DNA of 6,509 nt from Chloroflexia bacterium (lineage in GTDB: Bacteria; Chloroflexota; Chloroflexia; Thermomicrobiales; JALYUS01). The notes beneath the pieces are model-generated. The model was not told the DNA's origin. It saw only the letters and a list, made by a program, of their open reading frames with translations, and searched no databases. Below, in pieces: positions 5,361 through 6,509 of the stretch. Position 1 is the first letter of the stretch, and every line of letters starts with the position of its first letter. A program made the translations under genes and the position numbers. Location: contig JAICIL010000257.1 in assembly GCA_025924435.1 (NCBI GenBank), positions 1 to 6,509 on the forward strand, written 5' to 3'.

Positions 5361-6266
5361 GTGGGGCACCTGCCGCAGATTTACCTCAATATCCTCATCC
5401 CGGTCTTCGCGCTCGTCGCCATCGGCTATGTCGTCGGGCCGCGCCTGGGGCTGGAGGCGCGCACGCTCTCGCGCGTCGCCTACTTCGTGCTCGTCCCGGC
5501 ATTCACCTTCAATGTGCTGACGACCGCGCGGATAGAGGCGGCGGTCGCCGGGCGGATGGTGCTCTACATCGGCGTCGTCGAGGTCGCGTGCGCGGCGGCG
5601 GCGATCATCGTCGCGCGGCTGTTCAGACGTTCGCCGCAAATGGCGGGCGCGTACGTGCTGATCGCCGTCTTCCCGAATGTCGGCAATTTCGGCCTGCCGA
5701 TTGTGCAATTCGCCTTCGGGCCGGACGCGCTCGTCGCCGCGACGATTTACTTCATCGCCATGTCCACCATCTCGTTCATCATCGGCGTCGCCGCCGCGAC
5801 CTGGCATCACGGCAGTAACCTACGCTCGCTGGTCGCGGTGCTGAAGACGCCCGCCGTGATCGCCGTCGTGCCCGCGCTGCTCTTCAACCTCTCCGGTATG
5901 CCGCCGCCGCTCGTCATCGAGCGACCGGCCGGGCTGCTCGCGGGGGCGATGGTGCCCGTGATGCTCGTCGCGCTCGGCGTGCAGTTGGCGGGCGCGGGCA
6001 TCCCCCGGCTGGACGGCGACATGCTCGGCGCGAGCCTCATTCGTTTGCTCGCCGGGCCGGCGCTCGCCGCGCTGATCGCGATCCCCTTCAACCTGACGAG
6101 CCTCGCGCGGGATGCGGGCATCCTCCAGTCCGCGATGCCCGCTGCCGTGCTCGCCTCGATCATCGCCTTCGAGCACGAACTGCTGCCCGCCTTCGTCACG
6201 GCGACCGTCCTTTTCTCGACGCTCATCAGCATCGTCACCCTCGCGGCGATCATCGCGATCCTCTAA
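5361..6266 (+). CDS. AEC family (auxin efflux carrier/malate permease-type) transporter
   Basis: This is a predicted inner-membrane carrier of 301 residues, a typical length for bacterial AEC (COG0679) proteins. These move small organic acids or amino-acid-like anions; the substrate here cannot be read from sequence. The start chosen is GTG at 5361, because AAGGGAG (5348-5354) lies 6 bases before it; the in-frame GTG at 5343 would place this site inside the gene. Hydrophobic segments run through the whole protein, beginning with YLNILIPVFALVAIGYVVG. Family signatures are the half-domain motif PNVGNFGLPI (about residues 105-114) and QSAMPAAVLASIIAFEHE (from about residue 256), followed by the usual STLISIVTL final helix. 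A cytoplasmic loop with basic residues (RRSPQ) follows the third segment. It is transcribed away from the methyltransferase and is followed by the regulator 102 bases downstream. It looks intact. Confidence 0.88.
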   Translation: MGHLPQIYLNILIPVFALVAIGYVVGPRLGLEARTLSRVAYFVLVPAFTFNVLTTARIEAAVAGRMVLYIGVVEVACAAAAIIVARLFRRSPQMAGAYVLIAVFPNVGNFGLPIVQFAFGPDALVAATIYFIAMSTISFIIGVAAATWHHGSNLRSLVAVLKTPAVIAVVPALLFNLSGMPPPLVIERPAGLLAGAMVPVMLVALGVQLAGAGIPRLDGDMLGASLIRLLAGPALAALIAIPFNLTSLARDAGILQSAMPAAVLASIIAFEHELLPAFVTATVLFSTLISIVTLAAIIAIL

Positions 6267-6368
6267 TCGGGCGATGGAGCCGTGGACACGAGCGACATAC
6301 CCCGTCGCGCAAAGGGCACTTCATCGTATGACCGGGCTTCATACACGGGCGCGGTTTATAATCGCGCT
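6267..6368. other. Intergenic spacer with promoter, no terminator seen
   Basis: The 102 bases between the transporter stop and the regulator start contain no credible gene and no clear hairpin-plus-T-run terminator. The only recognisable element is the -10 box near the end. Confidence 0.5.
6357..6362 (+). promoter_or_regulatory. Consensus -10 box giving a leaderless start for the regulator
   Basis: A perfect TATAAT ends 6 bases before the ATG at 6369, so transcription would begin at or next to the start codon. No Shine-Dalgarno is visible upstream of the ATG, which agrees with a leaderless mRNA. The box is framed by a 5-bp inverted repeat, GCGCG (6349-6353) and CGCGC (6363-6367). No convincing -35 is seen at normal spacing. 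Confidence 0.5.
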
Positions 6369-6509
6369 ATGTCTACGCCGGTTTTAGCGACGAAGCTCTA
6401 TCTCCCCCCGCCGCGGCCGGCGGTTGTCCCCCGCCCCCGCCTGGTCGCGCGGCTGGACGCGGGCCTGCACCGCCCCCTGACCCTCGTCGCCGCCCCCGCC
6501 GGCTTCGGC
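6369..6509 (+). CDS. LuxR-family (MalT/LAL-type) ATP-binding regulator, 3' partial
   Basis: The 47 visible codons encode an N-terminus beginning MSTPVLATKLYLPPPRPAVV, then RPRLVARLDAGL, then LTLVAAPAGFG. This is the typical opening of MalT-like large ATP-binding LuxR regulators: a K-(L/I)-x-(P/V)-P-P segment, the R-x-x-L-x-x-x-L helix, and a strand leading into the Walker A loop (usually APAGFGKTT). The rest, with the NTPase core, TPR-like repeats and a C-terminal HTH, would lie beyond the window. Known members are ATP- and inducer-dependent transcription activators and are abundant in Chloroflexota. No other start with a ribosome binding site is seen nearby. Its inducer and targets, including whether it controls the transporter next to it, cannot be judged. 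Confidence 0.8.
   Translation, partial: MSTPVLATKLYLPPPRPAVVPRPRLVARLDAGLHRPLTLVAAPAGFG

Noticed and set aside
5025..5810. In-frame upstream extension of the methyltransferase frame to nearly 600 residues on the minus strand
   Set aside because: It is antisense to the transporter and intergenic DNA, is rich in Arg/Asp/Glu/His as expected of the reverse complement of GC-rich coding DNA, and lacks family resemblance; the promoter and ribosome binding site support the start at 5024.
5336..5818. 160-codon plus-strand frame overlapping the transporter
   Set aside because: Arg/Ala-rich shifted frame of the hydrophobic transporter gene, with no membrane or enzyme motif.
1..6509. CRISPR arrays, tRNA or rRNA genes
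   Set aside because: No regularly spaced direct repeats with unique spacers, no tRNA-like cloverleaf ends and no conserved rRNA segments were seen by eye on either strand.

Overview
The window is strongly GC-rich DNA whose codons favour G or C in the third position. It probably comes from a member of the Chloroflexota (Thermomicrobia-like) or a close relative. Three things point that way: a secreted-type cupredoxin protein with a Thr-Ala-Thr/Gly low-complexity tail, a MalT/LAL-type LuxR regulator start, and an IS630-type transposase remnant. This assignment rests on recognised protein style, not on a database search.

Layout. (1) Bases 2-3202 (+) hold most of a large multicopper-oxidase-like protein whose 5' end lies outside the window. 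It has several cupredoxin domains, a clear internal duplication of about 187 residues, no type-1 copper cysteine in the recognisable HxH motif, and a repetitive Thr-rich C-terminal tail. (2) Bases 3203-3467 have no convincing protein gene but hold several dyad structures: a long hairpin just after the oxidase stop, a compact GC-rich hairpin followed by a pyrimidine run, and a near-perfect 24-bp palindrome. Between the first two lies a 13-codon His/Arg-rich ORF with a good Shine-Dalgarno sequence. (3) Bases 3468-3941 (-) are a broken IS630-family transposase: intact Shine-Dalgarno and start, an in-frame TAA after 14 codons, a readable helix-turn-helix region, and no catalytic domain. (4) Bases 4011-5024 (-) encode a class I SAM-dependent methyltransferase of the RlmI/RlmK (COG1092) group with a convincing promoter and ribosome binding site. 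(5) Bases 5025-5360 are the divergent intergenic region. It carries the methyltransferase promoter, a palindromic element resembling dispersed genomic repeats, and a possible extended -10 for the next gene. (6) Bases 5361-6266 (+) encode an AEC-family (auxin efflux carrier/malate permease type) membrane transporter. (7) From 6369 to the window edge (+) is the start of a MalT-like LuxR-family regulator, apparently leaderless.

The genes do not form an obvious operon or pathway. The oxidase is followed by likely transcription-end structures and insertion-sequence debris. The methyltransferase and transporter are divergent, and the regulator has its own -10 element. The region reads as ordinary chromosome with one insertion-element scar. 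I see no convincing undescribed multi-gene system. The points most worth a second look are the copper-ligand losses in the duplicated oxidase, the RlmI-like methyltransferase without a PUA domain or motif-VI cysteine, and the small structured unit downstream of the oxidase.
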